Positions 1 through 9,000 of a stretch of 64,000 nt of DNA are shown here, piece by piece. The translations under genes were made by a program, and so were the position numbers. The stretch covers positions 2,418,001 to 2,482,000 of the forward strand of contig NZ_AP019860.1 of assembly GCF_009002475.1 (NCBI RefSeq), given 5' to 3'. This stretch comes from Candidatus Uabimicrobium amorphum (lineage in GTDB: Bacteria; Planctomycetota; Uabimicrobiia; Uabimicrobiales; Uabimicrobiaceae). The first letter of the stretch is position 1, and each line of letters begins with the position of its first letter. Under the pieces are notes generated by a model. The model made no database searches. It was not told the DNA's origin and saw only the letters and a program-made list of their open reading frames with translations.

Positions 1-495
1 CATATACACATCGACCAAAATAGCATTGCTAAAATCACTATGCGAAAAATCACCGCGTCGTAAACTACCACCGGTGAGATTTGTATCACGGAAGTTGGAG
101 TTTATACAAGTCGCACTTTCTAGATTTGATTTACCGAGAATAGCGCCTTGAAAATTAGAAGAACTCAATTGACTTCTTGTCAAGGATGCATTGCTGACAT
201 TGGCTTCGACCGCAAGCACTTGTTGCAAGTTTGCCCCGATGAGGTACGCTCCACGAAAATTTGCCTGAGTGAGGTTTGCGCCTTGCAGATTCGCACCGCT
301 TAAATCGCTCCCCGAAAAATCGGCTTCGCTAAGATCAACATTCGCGAGGTTGGCCTTGCATAATTTGCTATTCGCTAAATCTACCCCTTTTAAGTCAAGG
401 GATTGTGGATTTTGTTCGCGCCAACTATTCCACGATGCGCAATTGTTATCTTCCGCGACCGACTGTTTTAGTTTGTTGAAGTGTACCGTATCCAT
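1..495 (-). CDS. Pentapeptide-repeat protein (C-terminus cut by window edge)
   Basis: Reading the minus strand from ATG at 495 gives 165 codons with no stop, running off the left edge. After a lead-in (MDTVHFNKLKQSVAEDN, then a WNSWREQNP stretch) the protein becomes a series of A(N/D)LxX repeats such as DLSEADFSGSDLSGANLQGA, ANLTQANFRGAYLIGANL and SNFRDTNLTG. This is the signature of the pentapeptide-repeat right-handed quadrilateral beta-helix. There is no signal peptide, so it is probably cytoplasmic. AAAGGG lies about 6 bases before the start. It is divergent from the kinase at 667. Pentapeptide-repeat proteins have many roles and no specific function can be assigned. The fold is clear; the length is unknown. 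Confidence 0.85.
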   Translation of the reverse strand, partial: MDTVHFNKLKQSVAEDNNCASWNSWREQNPQSLDLKGVDLANSKLCKANLANVDLSEADFSGSDLSGANLQGANLTQANFRGAYLIGANLQQVLAVEANVSNASLTRSQLSSSNFQGAILGKSNLESATCINSNFRDTNLTGGSLRRGDFSHSDFSNAILVDVYM

Positions 496-666
496 ATCGC
501 ACCCTTTCTCTTTTGCATTGTTATATGCTTATACTTTATGGAATTAACGGATTATTTTCCACATTTAACTAGAAAAATTTTTATTTTCAGATCGTTTACT
601 TTAGTATAAAATAAAGTTGGGATATAGCGCATTTCAATCTATTACATTTACTTAAGTGAGACTTTC
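496..666. promoter_or_regulatory. Divergent intergenic region
   Basis: This AT-rich gap of 171 bases separates the pentapeptide gene (leftward) from the kinase-FHA gene (rightward) and must hold promoters for both. TATAAAATAAAG near 606-617 is a plausible -10-like stretch for the kinase. No convincing -35/-10 pair or operator palindrome is visible. Confidence 0.35.
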
Positions 667-2301
667 ATGGCAGATAAAAATAACGACGAACACCAACATT
701 TTGAATACCGTGAGACAGAACGCGGACAACTTCGAAATGATAAAAATTCGCAAAAAAAAGACAGCAGCCATCAAGAGGCACAGCAAGGAAATGCTGATAG
801 CGGTTTAAAAAAATTTGTTAGAGGTGTTTCACAAATAATGAACCTTCCCACGCATCGACGTCAAGAAAAAGAAGTGGGACAAAGTACAGAACCAAAAGGG
901 AACTACAGGAAAACAGTACACTACAAAACGCAGGGCAACACCCCTCCAAAGGAAAAAATTAATAGTAAAGGTGCTTTTATTGGTCGCTACCAAGTGTTGG
1001 AGGAAATCGGCAGTGGTGGTTTTGGTAAAGTGTACCGAGGAATCGATTCTACTCTACATCGCGAAGTTGCGATTAAAACCATTCTTTCTGATAAACTCAC
1101 CTCTTCGGAAGTGAACCTTTTTGAAAAAGAAGCGCGTGTATTGGCACGTTGCAACCATCCAAATATTGTGCAAATATACGATGTGGGAAAAAATGACGAT
1201 GGGCCGTATTTGGTGATGGAGTTCATCAATGGGCCTAATTTATGTGAGTACATCATAAATCAAAGAGCACGCAACGACATACAACATGTGCATCGCGTGG
1301 TTTGTTCGCACATGATCAGCATTGTGGACGCTTTAATATACATGCACAAACACAATATTTTTCACCAAGACATCAAGCCAAACAATATCATTGTTTCTCT
1401 AGAAAACAACTCATCAAAATTGGTAGATTTTGGTTTGGCTGCTGGTGGGAATATTGAAAAGAAAAAATCTACAAAGATTACAGGAACGTATGCATACATG
1501 CCACCGGAAAAATTAAAAGGCAAAGGTAGTCCCAAACTACACGACATTTATGCTTTGGGAATTGTTTTTTTCGAGATGCTCACCGGACGTTTAGCGCACC
1601 CAGGAGAAGAAATCAGTGAAATTGTCGACAATGTCTTTCATCGTAGAGTCGCTTTTACGGAAGAAGATAATGTTAGCAAAGAATTGCAGAAAATATGCTT
1701 GAAGTGTCTCAACAAGAACCCCAAAAGACGCTACCAGGACTTAAGTGAATTTTACGACGACTTGGTACAATACTCCGGTGCCACAGAAGTAAACGACTAC
1801 CCTTACTTGTCCGTATTCACCGGTGAACAAAAACTCATTTTTCCCCTAGTGCACAAAATCAATTTCTTGGGACGCACTTTTTCCAATCATATTGTGATTC
1901 CTGACCAATCCATATCGCGTTCGCAAGCGCTCATTGAAGTGGCAGATTTTGTCAAAATTAAAAACCTTAGCGAAGTCAATAAAATTACCATTGGAAGTAC
2001 ACAACTTAAGTTTGACGAAGAATTCTTTTTGTCAGAGCCGCAAACCATTCAAATAGCCAACTATACTTTCCATTACATACCACGCTCACAAATCTCTCAG
2101 TGTGGAACGTGGGACGGTGAAACGATCACCTCGGCCTCTTCACAACAACAGGCGATGCGTTCACAAGTAGACGAAAGTATGTGGCAAAAAACAGTAGTTG
2201 CACCTGGTGGAAGTCCTATAAAAGCGGGAACTACAGCACATTTTTACGTTCAGCAACTCAAATCAACGATCGAGAAACTGGAGAAAGAGTTGAAAAACTA
2301 G
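667..2301 (+). CDS. Ser/Thr protein kinase with C-terminal FHA-like domain
   Basis: 544 residues. A hydrophilic, low-complexity N-terminus (1-105) precedes a Hanks-type kinase domain (about 107-365). Visible motifs are the glycine loop IGSGGFGKVY (114-123), the ATP lysine in VAIK (K137), HQDIKPNN (233-240), DFG (254-256) and MPPE. The catalytic loop is HQD, not HRD, but the Asp and the KPxN are present, so it is probably active without RD-type activation-loop control. Residues 390-475 contain LGRTFSNHIVIPDQSISRSQ, which matches the FHA phosphothreonine-reader core (GR...I..D..ISR.HA), with Gln in place of the usual His. The C-terminus is a short amphipathic helix. No membrane segment is seen. 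The FHA domain may bind the protein's own or a partner's phospho-Thr. The substrate is unknown. Confidence 0.9.
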   Translation: MADKNNDEHQHFEYRETERGQLRNDKNSQKKDSSHQEAQQGNADSGLKKFVRGVSQIMNLPTHRRQEKEVGQSTEPKGNYRKTVHYKTQGNTPPKEKINSKGAFIGRYQVLEEIGSGGFGKVYRGIDSTLHREVAIKTILSDKLTSSEVNLFEKEARVLARCNHPNIVQIYDVGKNDDGPYLVMEFINGPNLCEYIINQRARNDIQHVHRVVCSHMISIVDALIYMHKHNIFHQDIKPNNIIVSLENNSSKLVDFGLAAGGNIEKKKSTKITGTYAYMPPEKLKGKGSPKLHDIYALGIVFFEMLTGRLAHPGEEISEIVDNVFHRRVAFTEEDNVSKELQKICLKCLNKNPKRRYQDLSEFYDDLVQYSGATEVNDYPYLSVFTGEQKLIFPLVHKINFLGRTFSNHIVIPDQSISRSQALIEVADFVKIKNLSEVNKITIGSTQLKFDEEFFLSEPQTIQIANYTFHYIPRSQISQCGTWDGETITSASSQQQAMRSQVDESMWQKTVVAPGGSPIKAGTTAHFYVQQLKSTIEKLEKELKN

Positions 2302-2355
2302 TTTCATTGCATATCTTGGGCTAATCGCAAAAAAGACCGCTGGTCATCTAAAAAA

Positions 2356-2433
2356 TAGAGTGCATCATCAATTTAAATTCGGTGTGATCGCTAGGTTTTA
2401 TCGCGAATACTAATTTATAATTGATGATCTCTA
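2356..2433. repeat. Short MITE-like palindromic element (divergent copy)
   Basis: TAGAGTGCATCATCAATTT at the left and the reverse complement of TAGAGATCATCAATTATAAA at the right form imperfect terminal inverted repeats of about 20 bases around a 78-bp unit. The ends resemble the TGTCATCAATTA termini of the elements at 10581-10703 and 57392-57859. It lies between the kinase-FHA stop and the 3' side of tnpB, and could instead be part of the IS607 right end. Confidence 0.5.
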
Positions 2434-2439
2434 GCCGTT

Positions 2440-2640
2440 CCTAGAAAACCTCAAAAATCTAAAAAAGAAGAAGAGGACAGTCTCCGAACAGTGCTGAGAC
2501 TGATTACTGCTGGAGAATTTCACTCCAGAAGGCAAGATAGAGGCCACATTCACATCAAAATGGAATGTGCCGAGAGCAAAAGAAAAGCTCAACTTGCGAT
2601 CCCCTGTTAGAGGCAGCGATTTTGGTAAACGCAGCCCAGT
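2440..2640 (-). ncRNA. Candidate omega (guide) RNA region of TnpB
   Basis: In tnpA-tnpB elements the guide RNA is transcribed from the 3' part of tnpB through the element's right end. On the minus strand just past the tnpB stop are two perfect hairpins. One spans 2510-2528 (CTGGAG/CTCCAG, 7-base loop) and the other 2478-2502 (CAGTCTC/GAGACTG, 11-base loop). A pyrimidine-rich stretch and a T-run (about 2450-2470) follow. The boundaries are inferred; the location and stems are seen. Confidence 0.4.
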
Positions 2641-3979
2641 ACTTCCAGACGTGACAATGCCTATCCACTGGCAGACATCGGGCGGTTCTGGCTGGTAAGC
2701 GTTCAGAATAATTCAACGCGCGGCGTGCTAATACAAAACTCGCCGCAATATGTACACTGATTCCCCAAAAATAAGCAAATTTGTATTTACCAATGATGCT
2801 ACTATACGCTGGGTTTACTTCTATTATCTCTACACCATTTCTTGCTCCTTGACTTTTCATCAAGAAGGCAAACTTTTTATATGCAAAGTAGGATATCATT
2901 CGTCTGTAAGGTACCTTTTGAGCTGACAAGTCCTTTTTCTTTTTGGAAAAATCTAACTTTTCAATAACAACAGGCTTTTGTTGTTTCTTTGCTAACGTGA
3001 TAATTTCTTTACATGCTTCAGCGAGCATGGCTGTGACCTGCTCGCTAGAACGGTCTTGAATGGGAGTATGGATTTTTCCATAATTTGTAAGATTACCATG
3101 CCTGTTCGTTTCGGCAAACGCGACATGTGAGTGGTTCAAATCGACACCAATAGTTCCAAGCTCTTTTTTCGTGGTTATCGGCGCTGGTTTTTCCTTTGTT
3201 GTCACAAACAGATACCAGTCACTTCCTTTTTTTACAAAGCGATAGTTGATTGCCTTTTGGCTTTTTAGCGCTGCGGAGATGGTTTCTTGTTTATAACTAA
3301 ACTTTACAGGTATATTGACATATTTTCCCCATTCTCGCTCCAAGGAGGGAACTACTCTAACCCGTAATTTATCTCCCAGCAACTGGCAATTCTGATTACC
3401 AAAACTTTCATCTTTCGAGCCAATAAAAAATACTCTGTTTCCGCGTTTTGCTCTAAACTCTTCCAGCCATTTTTGGTGGTTTTCATAGCCATTTTCTTCA
3501 AGGTGAAATTGTTTTTTGAATAGCTTTCTACCTCCGAGGCAGATTCCACGCTTTTTTAGTTTTTCTATTCTGTTTTCTACGTTTCGTAGCTTTCGCTTTT
3601 TATGGTGTAAGACAAAGTGCAGTTTTTTTCTTTGCTCTTTCTTTTCGGAAACAGTATCTTTTTTATTCCCAGCCAACGCTTTAGATAGTTTTTTTATGGA
3701 ACGTTTGAGAGATTTACTTCTTCTTTGTGCATCTTCAACGTTGATTTTTTGCAACTCTTTGGCAGCTTTGATGATTCCCTTCACTTCGCTGTGTAGTGAA
3801 TTGAATTGTCTCGCCATCATACCTTTTTCTGCTATAAATGTCTTTTTTAACTCATTCAGTTTTTCACCCCGCAACAAAGCACGTAGCAATTCGCCACGAC
3901 GCTTCGCTGTGTGCGCAGCACATTTTTCGAGGTATTGTATATGTTCTTTATTTAGTTTTGCCTGAATGGTTACTTGCAT
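2555..3979 (-). CDS. tnpB: TnpB-related RNA-guided nuclease of the IS607 element
   Basis: 474 residues. The N-terminal half is Lys-rich and coiled. The C-terminal half carries the RuvC-like nuclease: GTIGVDLNHSHVAF (Asp280) and PVVIEKLDFS (Glu340), then NPAYSSIIGKYKFAYFWGIS and VHIAASFVLARR. In canonical TnpB a CxxC...CxxC zinc finger precedes a final D-x-N-A-A motif. Here there is no zinc finger and the last motif reads V-H-x-A-A (His410). I know this arrangement from the 'TnpB-related' branch of IS607/IS605 accessory proteins. Whether it cleaves DNA is open. The start overlaps tnpA by 32 bases in another frame, as is usual in IS607. The role is target cleavage that helps retain the element; it is not the transposase itself. 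Confidence 0.85.
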   Translation of the reverse strand: MQVTIQAKLNKEHIQYLEKCAAHTAKRRGELLRALLRGEKLNELKKTFIAEKGMMARQFNSLHSEVKGIIKAAKELQKINVEDAQRRSKSLKRSIKKLSKALAGNKKDTVSEKKEQRKKLHFVLHHKKRKLRNVENRIEKLKKRGICLGGRKLFKKQFHLEENGYENHQKWLEEFRAKRGNRVFFIGSKDESFGNQNCQLLGDKLRVRVVPSLEREWGKYVNIPVKFSYKQETISAALKSQKAINYRFVKKGSDWYLFVTTKEKPAPITTKKELGTIGVDLNHSHVAFAETNRHGNLTNYGKIHTPIQDRSSEQVTAMLAEACKEIITLAKKQQKPVVIEKLDFSKKKKDLSAQKVPYRRMISYFAYKKFAFLMKSQGARNGVEIIEVNPAYSSIIGKYKFAYFWGISVHIAASFVLARRALNYSERLPARTARCLPVDRHCHVWKYWAAFTKIAASNRGSQVELFFCSRHIPF

Positions 3980-4574
3980 CTATTTTTCTTTTCTTACGAC
4001 GTTCATGTGACCTTCGGCCATAGATTTTCGAACAGAAAACGGTTAGTATTGAAATAATGTCTTGTGACAACTGCTCTTCAAAACATAGTTGTTGTTTGTC
4101 ATTAACAACAACCAAAGATATTCCTCTAAACTTGCATATTTCTTCTATTATTTCCCTACCAAATCTTATTAGTCTATCATGATAGCTAACAACAACTCGT
4201 TTTACATTTCCTGATAACATCCAACGCAGTAGTTTAAAAAAACCACGTTTTTTGTAATTCAACCCTGATCCTACTTCCTTGATTTCAACTATATTTGAGT
4301 ACTGTTGTTCTTCGCAAAAACTTCTTAGCTCTAGTTGCTGTCTTTCCAAGTCTTGTTTTTGGTCGTTAGCACTTACTCTAGAATAACAAACTGTTACTTC
4401 GTCTTGTTGCGTTTCGATGCTTAGTTTTCGTTCAACTTCTTGCTTTGAGTATCTTCGGTGATTGCCATATGTCCTTTTGTAGGAAAATACACCTTGCTCA
4501 CTCCAATTTCTGATCGTTTGTGTTGAAACTCCAAATAGTTTGGCTACTTCACCAATTGAAATCCATGTTGTCAT
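3948..4574 (-). CDS. tnpA: IS607-family serine recombinase (transposase TnpA)
   Basis: 208 residues. A MerR-like helix-turn-helix at the N-terminus (ISIGEVAKLFGVSTQTIRNW, then GNHRRY) is followed by a small serine-recombinase domain: CYSRVSANDQ with nucleophile Ser68, DLERQQ, and YHDRLIRFG with the conserved DRL/RFG arginines. The length and domain order match IS607 TnpA, which excises and inserts the element via a circular intermediate. GGAGGAG lies 5 bases before the ATG, a strong ribosome site. A TTGACA lies upstream at 4643-4638 (minus strand). Its end overlaps the start of tnpB, so the two are likely translationally coupled. Confidence 0.93.
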   Translation of the reverse strand: MTTWISIGEVAKLFGVSTQTIRNWSEQGVFSYKRTYGNHRRYSKQEVERKLSIETQQDEVTVCYSRVSANDQKQDLERQQLELRSFCEEQQYSNIVEIKEVGSGLNYKKRGFFKLLRWMLSGNVKRVVVSYHDRLIRFGREIIEEICKFRGISLVVVNDKQQLCFEEQLSQDIISILTVFCSKIYGRRSHERRKKRKIDASNHSGKTK

Positions 4575-4698
4575 CTTTTCTCCTCCGACAACATGATTAT
4601 TATTGATCCATAATCAATTGATCGTATGTTATCCGTATGTCAAGTGCAAGCTTTTTCTTTTTAAATTTGAGATTTTTCTTCTACAGTTGGATGCCCTG

Positions 4699-5832
4699 TT
4701 ATTTTTGTTCTAATTTTTTTTGTAAATCACCAAAACTTCCATGGTCCATATATTCTTTTCTTGGTACAGATTTGAAATTAGATAAAGAAGCGAAAATAGA
4801 GCCGCCGATCCATGTACCATATTTTCTTTCTGGAGGCGCGGAAACTTTAGTTTTCATTTTTTTATTCGCATTGTAAAATTCGTATTCAATACGATCTCTT
4901 AAACCAGGATACATACTTTCGCTACCGGCAATAACAATGTTGCGATACAATCTTTTACGAAATTTAGAATCACATTTCCCGATCACTTCTTGTATAACCT
5001 TATGAACACCTTGTGCATCTATTCCCAGTAATTTTGGCTGAAAAAAAGCTTCGGGTGCTGTAAATCGTTCTTCCTTGACCTCAATAGCTTGACCGTCTTC
5101 CAAAGTATATGTTTTACTTAATGAAGAACTATTCTTCGCCAATTTCGTTTCCGCGTTAAAATTTAGGGCCACATAACAGTATTTATTTTTGATTTCCTCC
5201 ATCATTCCGCTACAATTTTTTGCGAATTGATAACCTTTTTTTTCCAATAATTTTTGCAAATAATCACGAATATGTTGACTTGTTACAGGAATTTTTTGGG
5301 TGGCAAGAATCGAACCATAATCTACGGCATTCACGAAAACACCATTGTCGTCCATACATACAACTAAACCATCCATTTTACCGTTTGAATATAATATTAG
5401 AATCGTATTACTTACCGCGTGCAGAGCAGGAACCTCAAACTTATCAAATAAGATCTTTGCGACCTGATCTATAGACTCTGTGGTAAAATCACCAGGGTAT
5501 GCTAGCAGAACTGCCTGCTCTTTAGGATCGGCTTTCAACTTTGAAAATACATGGTCTAAAACCTTTTCGCATTGCGCAACATCCACTACTTTACCGTCTT
5601 GTATTGGGTAAGAAACGGAATCACTTTTTGCTAAAGTTCCAAAATCAACATAGACTTCATCATCCTTCGTACTCACCGCATTTGGCATGACAATTTTTGG
5701 TGCGTCGTCCCCAGCAAATCCAGCATGGAGAACAAATGAATCGATATAAATAACAATAGCTGACTTCTCGGCCTGCAGTGATGCCATCACCAACATCGCC
5801 ATGATAAAACATAATTTTTTCAAATTTTTCAT
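4699..5832 (-). CDS. Exported actin-family protein
   Basis: From ATG 5832 (377 residues) the protein begins MKNLKKLCFIMAMLVMASLQA, a textbook Sec signal peptide with probable cleavage before EKS. GGGAAG sits 5 bases upstream, so this start is preferred over ATG 5847, which has no ribosome site. The mature part is actin-like throughout. Diagnostic blocks are HAGFAGDDAPK (actin KAGFAGDDAPR), YPIQDGKVVD, LLAYPG, YCYVALNF, AGSESMYPGLRDRI and APPERKYGTWIGGSIFASLS. These match eukaryotic actin more closely than MreB, ParM or FtsA. The region matching the DNase-I loop is short. The first phosphate loop is not conserved (actin DNGSGMCK; here the aligned stretch is IDSFVLH) and the second reads MDDNGVFV rather than DSGDGVTH, so ATP binding may be lost. 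Mature length is about 357 (actin 375). It is monocistronic and divergent from the C2/PEGA giant. The family call is firm; function and location are inferred. Confidence 0.92.
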   Translation of the reverse strand: MKNLKKLCFIMAMLVMASLQAEKSAIVIYIDSFVLHAGFAGDDAPKIVMPNAVSTKDDEVYVDFGTLAKSDSVSYPIQDGKVVDVAQCEKVLDHVFSKLKADPKEQAVLLAYPGDFTTESIDQVAKILFDKFEVPALHAVSNTILILYSNGKMDGLVVCMDDNGVFVNAVDYGSILATQKIPVTSQHIRDYLQKLLEKKGYQFAKNCSGMMEEIKNKYCYVALNFNAETKLAKNSSSLSKTYTLEDGQAIEVKEERFTAPEAFFQPKLLGIDAQGVHKVIQEVIGKCDSKFRKRLYRNIVIAGSESMYPGLRDRIEYEFYNANKKMKTKVSAPPERKYGTWIGGSIFASLSNFKSVPRKEYMDHGSFGDLQKKLEQK

Positions 5833-6076
5833 AACACTTCCCGCCATCGATTTAGAGTTTCATCAGAAATAGAATATTGTATCTACTATACCAAATAATA
5901 AAATATTTGCGTAGTATTTAACTGTGGAGCAAAGAACAGTTGTTAGGCATCGCACACCAAAGAAAAACAACACCAAGTAGACAAATCATACAAATTTTGA
6001 TACCGTTATAGGTGAAAAATCTAAAATACTGTCGTGTGACCATTTCACCACTCTAATCGTTTTGAAGGTTTATGGT
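5833..6076. promoter_or_regulatory. Divergent region between actin-like gene and C2/PEGA gene
   Basis: An AT-rich gap of 244 bases from which both exported-protein genes are read outward. The leftward transcript would start within 5840-5900 (TATTGTATCTACTATACC region). No clear paired -35/-10 or long palindrome is visible. The shared promoter region suggests possible co-regulation of the two genes. Confidence 0.4.
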
Positions 6077-9000
6077 ATGTATAAGTATATTTTTATCATT
6101 CTTGCAATGTTATTGTTGTCAAACACTGTTCTTTGTGAAAACTATGTCTACATTTCTCATTTAGAAGTCGAGGAAAAAAATAGCAAAAACAAGCACTGGG
6201 ACAGTTTTTATGGAAAACCAGATATCATCTTGTCTATTTATGTCTGGCAAAACAGCAAATGGCTCAGTTTGTATGAGAGTCCTAAATTTCAAAATACCTG
6301 TCACATAAAAGAAACTATCGTAACAGAAATTTCGGTTTTACCAGGGCAAAAGATCAAACTTGAAGTTCTAGATAAAGACTTGAAGAAAAGTGATCTCATT
6401 GGTAGTACAGAAATTGTTGTTGGCGAAGAGGATGTATCCGGAGATGCCCAGAGCGTTTCTTTTGGTCGGGTAAAAAATTTAGCTTACCTTACTTTGCCAT
6501 ATAAAAATCAATCACAAAAAGATTCTTATAACAAAAATCAAAGAAAGGTACTGCGACAGCAAAAAAATAAGATCGCGGAACAACAGAAAATAATTGCCGC
6601 TTATGAAAAAAACGTTAGCGAATTAAAAACGTTAGTCGAAAAGTACAAAGAGGCAAATGCAAAAGCTGCGACGAAAGCCGCCGCGAAAGGTAGGTATACA
6701 TCGTGGAAAATATCCTCTGATTTTGATATTTCTCCCAACCCCAACCCTGATGAAATAGACATTTCTGTCAATGTTCGTAAAAAAGGTTACAAAGCCGTCG
6801 AAGATTTAGAGAGATCACTGGCAACAAAAAAGCTAGAAACGGAAATTCGCATTTTTTTAGAAACCCTTCCGCGACAAGTTATTGCAAATATCTCCGCAGA
6901 CAATACCTTACGAACAATCACTCCAGATGTTATTTCACTCTCACGCATTCTCGATGGAACCGAACAAGAAAGTGTGGAAGTGGCAACGAAAGCCCCTTTT
7001 AAAGAATATAAACCTGGGCGCTATTTTTTGCGTATTTATAAATCGGGATATAAACCTATCGAAGAACAAATCACTATTTTTCCGGACGACAAGCATTATG
7101 TGATTAAAAAAGAAATGGTTTCACTGCGTCGCACATTGGTGATTGACACAGATGATGACTATCAAGGTAACAAAATCAAACCCGACGTTATATCCTTAGA
7201 TCGCCAAAATATAGACGAAGGCCACAAGGTAAAACCGGGCGAGTATACTCTCACTCTCAATAAAGTAGGGTATTACCCAATCGAAAAAGTCATTAATGTC
7301 AACCCAAGTGGTAAGGCATTCATTGTCAAGGGGCAATTTAACGCCAAACCGCGTGAAGTTCAATTTAAAATTTTTGGTGTGCAAGAATCAAAAAACATCA
7401 AGGTGACCATCGGTGATCTTGCCGTGCAAAGCGGTGACTCTGTTCCTCCGAAAAAGTTATATACTTTTAAAGTAGAATGCAAAGGTTTTGTCACGCATAT
7501 GTTTGAAAGAGCCATTGCCCCTTCGGATGATCCTTATATCTTCAACGCGACTTTAAAACCCAAAAAGCGCCGCGTGATTCTTCATCTAACCGCGGAATTC
7601 CCCAAAGGAGTGAACTTAGCTCCCCTAGACGCCAAAACAATAGGAGGGGAAACATTGCAAGAAGACACGGAGGTTGCCGCAGGGACACATGAATTGTTTT
7701 TGGCAAAAACCGGATATCAAAGTATTCGCGAAATGGTAGATGTAGAAGTTTCCGAAAAACCTTTCATGATTACCCGAATCATGAAGCCAAAAAAGCGCAT
7801 GTTCATTTTAGATTTAAAATACGATGTTGTTGCCGACGACTTAGATTTTTCCAAAACAGTACGGCTAGAAGGCAAAACAATTGCCTTTGATAAAGTAGTC
7901 ACAAACAACGATTTGATTGCCCCCGAACACTATCAATTAAAAATTTTCGCTGATGGTTATGAGCCACTTTCGGAAGCCATAACCATTCATCCCGCAGAAA
8001 CACCTTTCCGTATTACAAAAAAACTCATTGCATTGCCACGACAAGTCATTTTTCGCATTACTTCGGATTACAACACCACAACGAACGTACAAGATTGCGA
8101 AATTGTTGTAGATGGAATGCCGGTGCAGAATATTACCGCGATAAAACCCGGTGTACACTCTTTGGTAATCCGTAAACCTGGTTTTCATTCCATTAGCGAT
8201 GAAATCCAAATTTCCGCAGGAACTAGCAATGTTGTCATAGAAAAACAGTTGCGTTCTATACCTCGTGTTGTCAAAGTCACTTTAGTGGATAACGAAAATG
8301 GCAAAGAAATTACGCCTGACTCCATTACTTTAGACGAGGTAAAAGTAACAGGTACGGCACCTTTTAAACCTAAAAAATACCACATGATTATAGAAGCAGA
8401 AGGTTACGCAACGATTAGCGAAGACATCAATATTGAGCCTGGGGTAAATAATTATGAAATTAAAAGATTTCCCAATTCATCTAAACGCTTAGTTCTCGCA
8501 GAGATAAAAGGAGATTATAACGATGATTTATTGTCACCGCAGCAGTTGACGTTAAATGGAGTGGACATCGTACCTGGGACAAGCAAAGTACGTCCAGGTG
8601 GTCATAATTTATCTATTTATGTTCCGGGTTATGAACAGCTAAACACCCGTTTATCCATTAGCCCTAGCCAGCATAGCTACACCATCAAAAAAACCCTTAT
8701 TTCAAAAAAGCGAAAATTGGCTTTTGATATTAGCAGTTCACTAAATCCGCAAATGAAGATAGTTCCGACAAAAGTACTGTTTAACATACTAGAAGTGCGA
8801 GAAAGCGAAGAAGTAAAACCGGATCGATACCATGTGCAAATTGAAAAACAAGGGTATGAAAGTGTCATCCAAATGGTCGAAATTGAACCAGCAGAGGACA
8901 TTTACACTCTAAAAGTCACCATGACTCCGCGTGCACGTCATTTAAACCTTCAGGTAGATAGTGACTATCAACCAGGAGTGACCACGGATGTCGATGAGGT

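Larger units (their letters stand above)
2434..4645 (-). mobile_element. IS607-family insertion sequence (ends approximate)
   Basis: tnpA (MerR-type HTH plus serine recombinase) followed by an overlapping tnpB, both on the minus strand, is the IS607 gene order. IS607 elements lack terminal inverted repeats and make no target duplication, so the ends cannot be fixed from one copy. The left end probably lies in 4575-4645, where GATCAATTGATTATGGATCA reads toward tnpA on the minus strand. The right end probably lies in 2434-2480, beyond two hairpins downstream of tnpB. Both ORFs are intact, so the element may be active. Confidence 0.75.

Noticed and set aside
269..547. Plus-strand reading frame of 92 codons opposite the pentapeptide gene
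   Set aside because: It is the antisense of a clear pentapeptide-repeat protein and has no ribosome site or family features.
3516..3965. Plus-strand frame of 149 codons inside tnpB
   Set aside because: Hydrophobic Phe/Ser-rich antisense product of the Lys-rich tnpB N-terminus; no start signals.
6077..6200. Lipoprotein signal on the C2/PEGA protein (Cys at the end of SNTVLC)
   Set aside because: The residues before Cys (TVL) do not fit a lipobox, which needs a small residue at -1; treated as an ordinary signal peptide.
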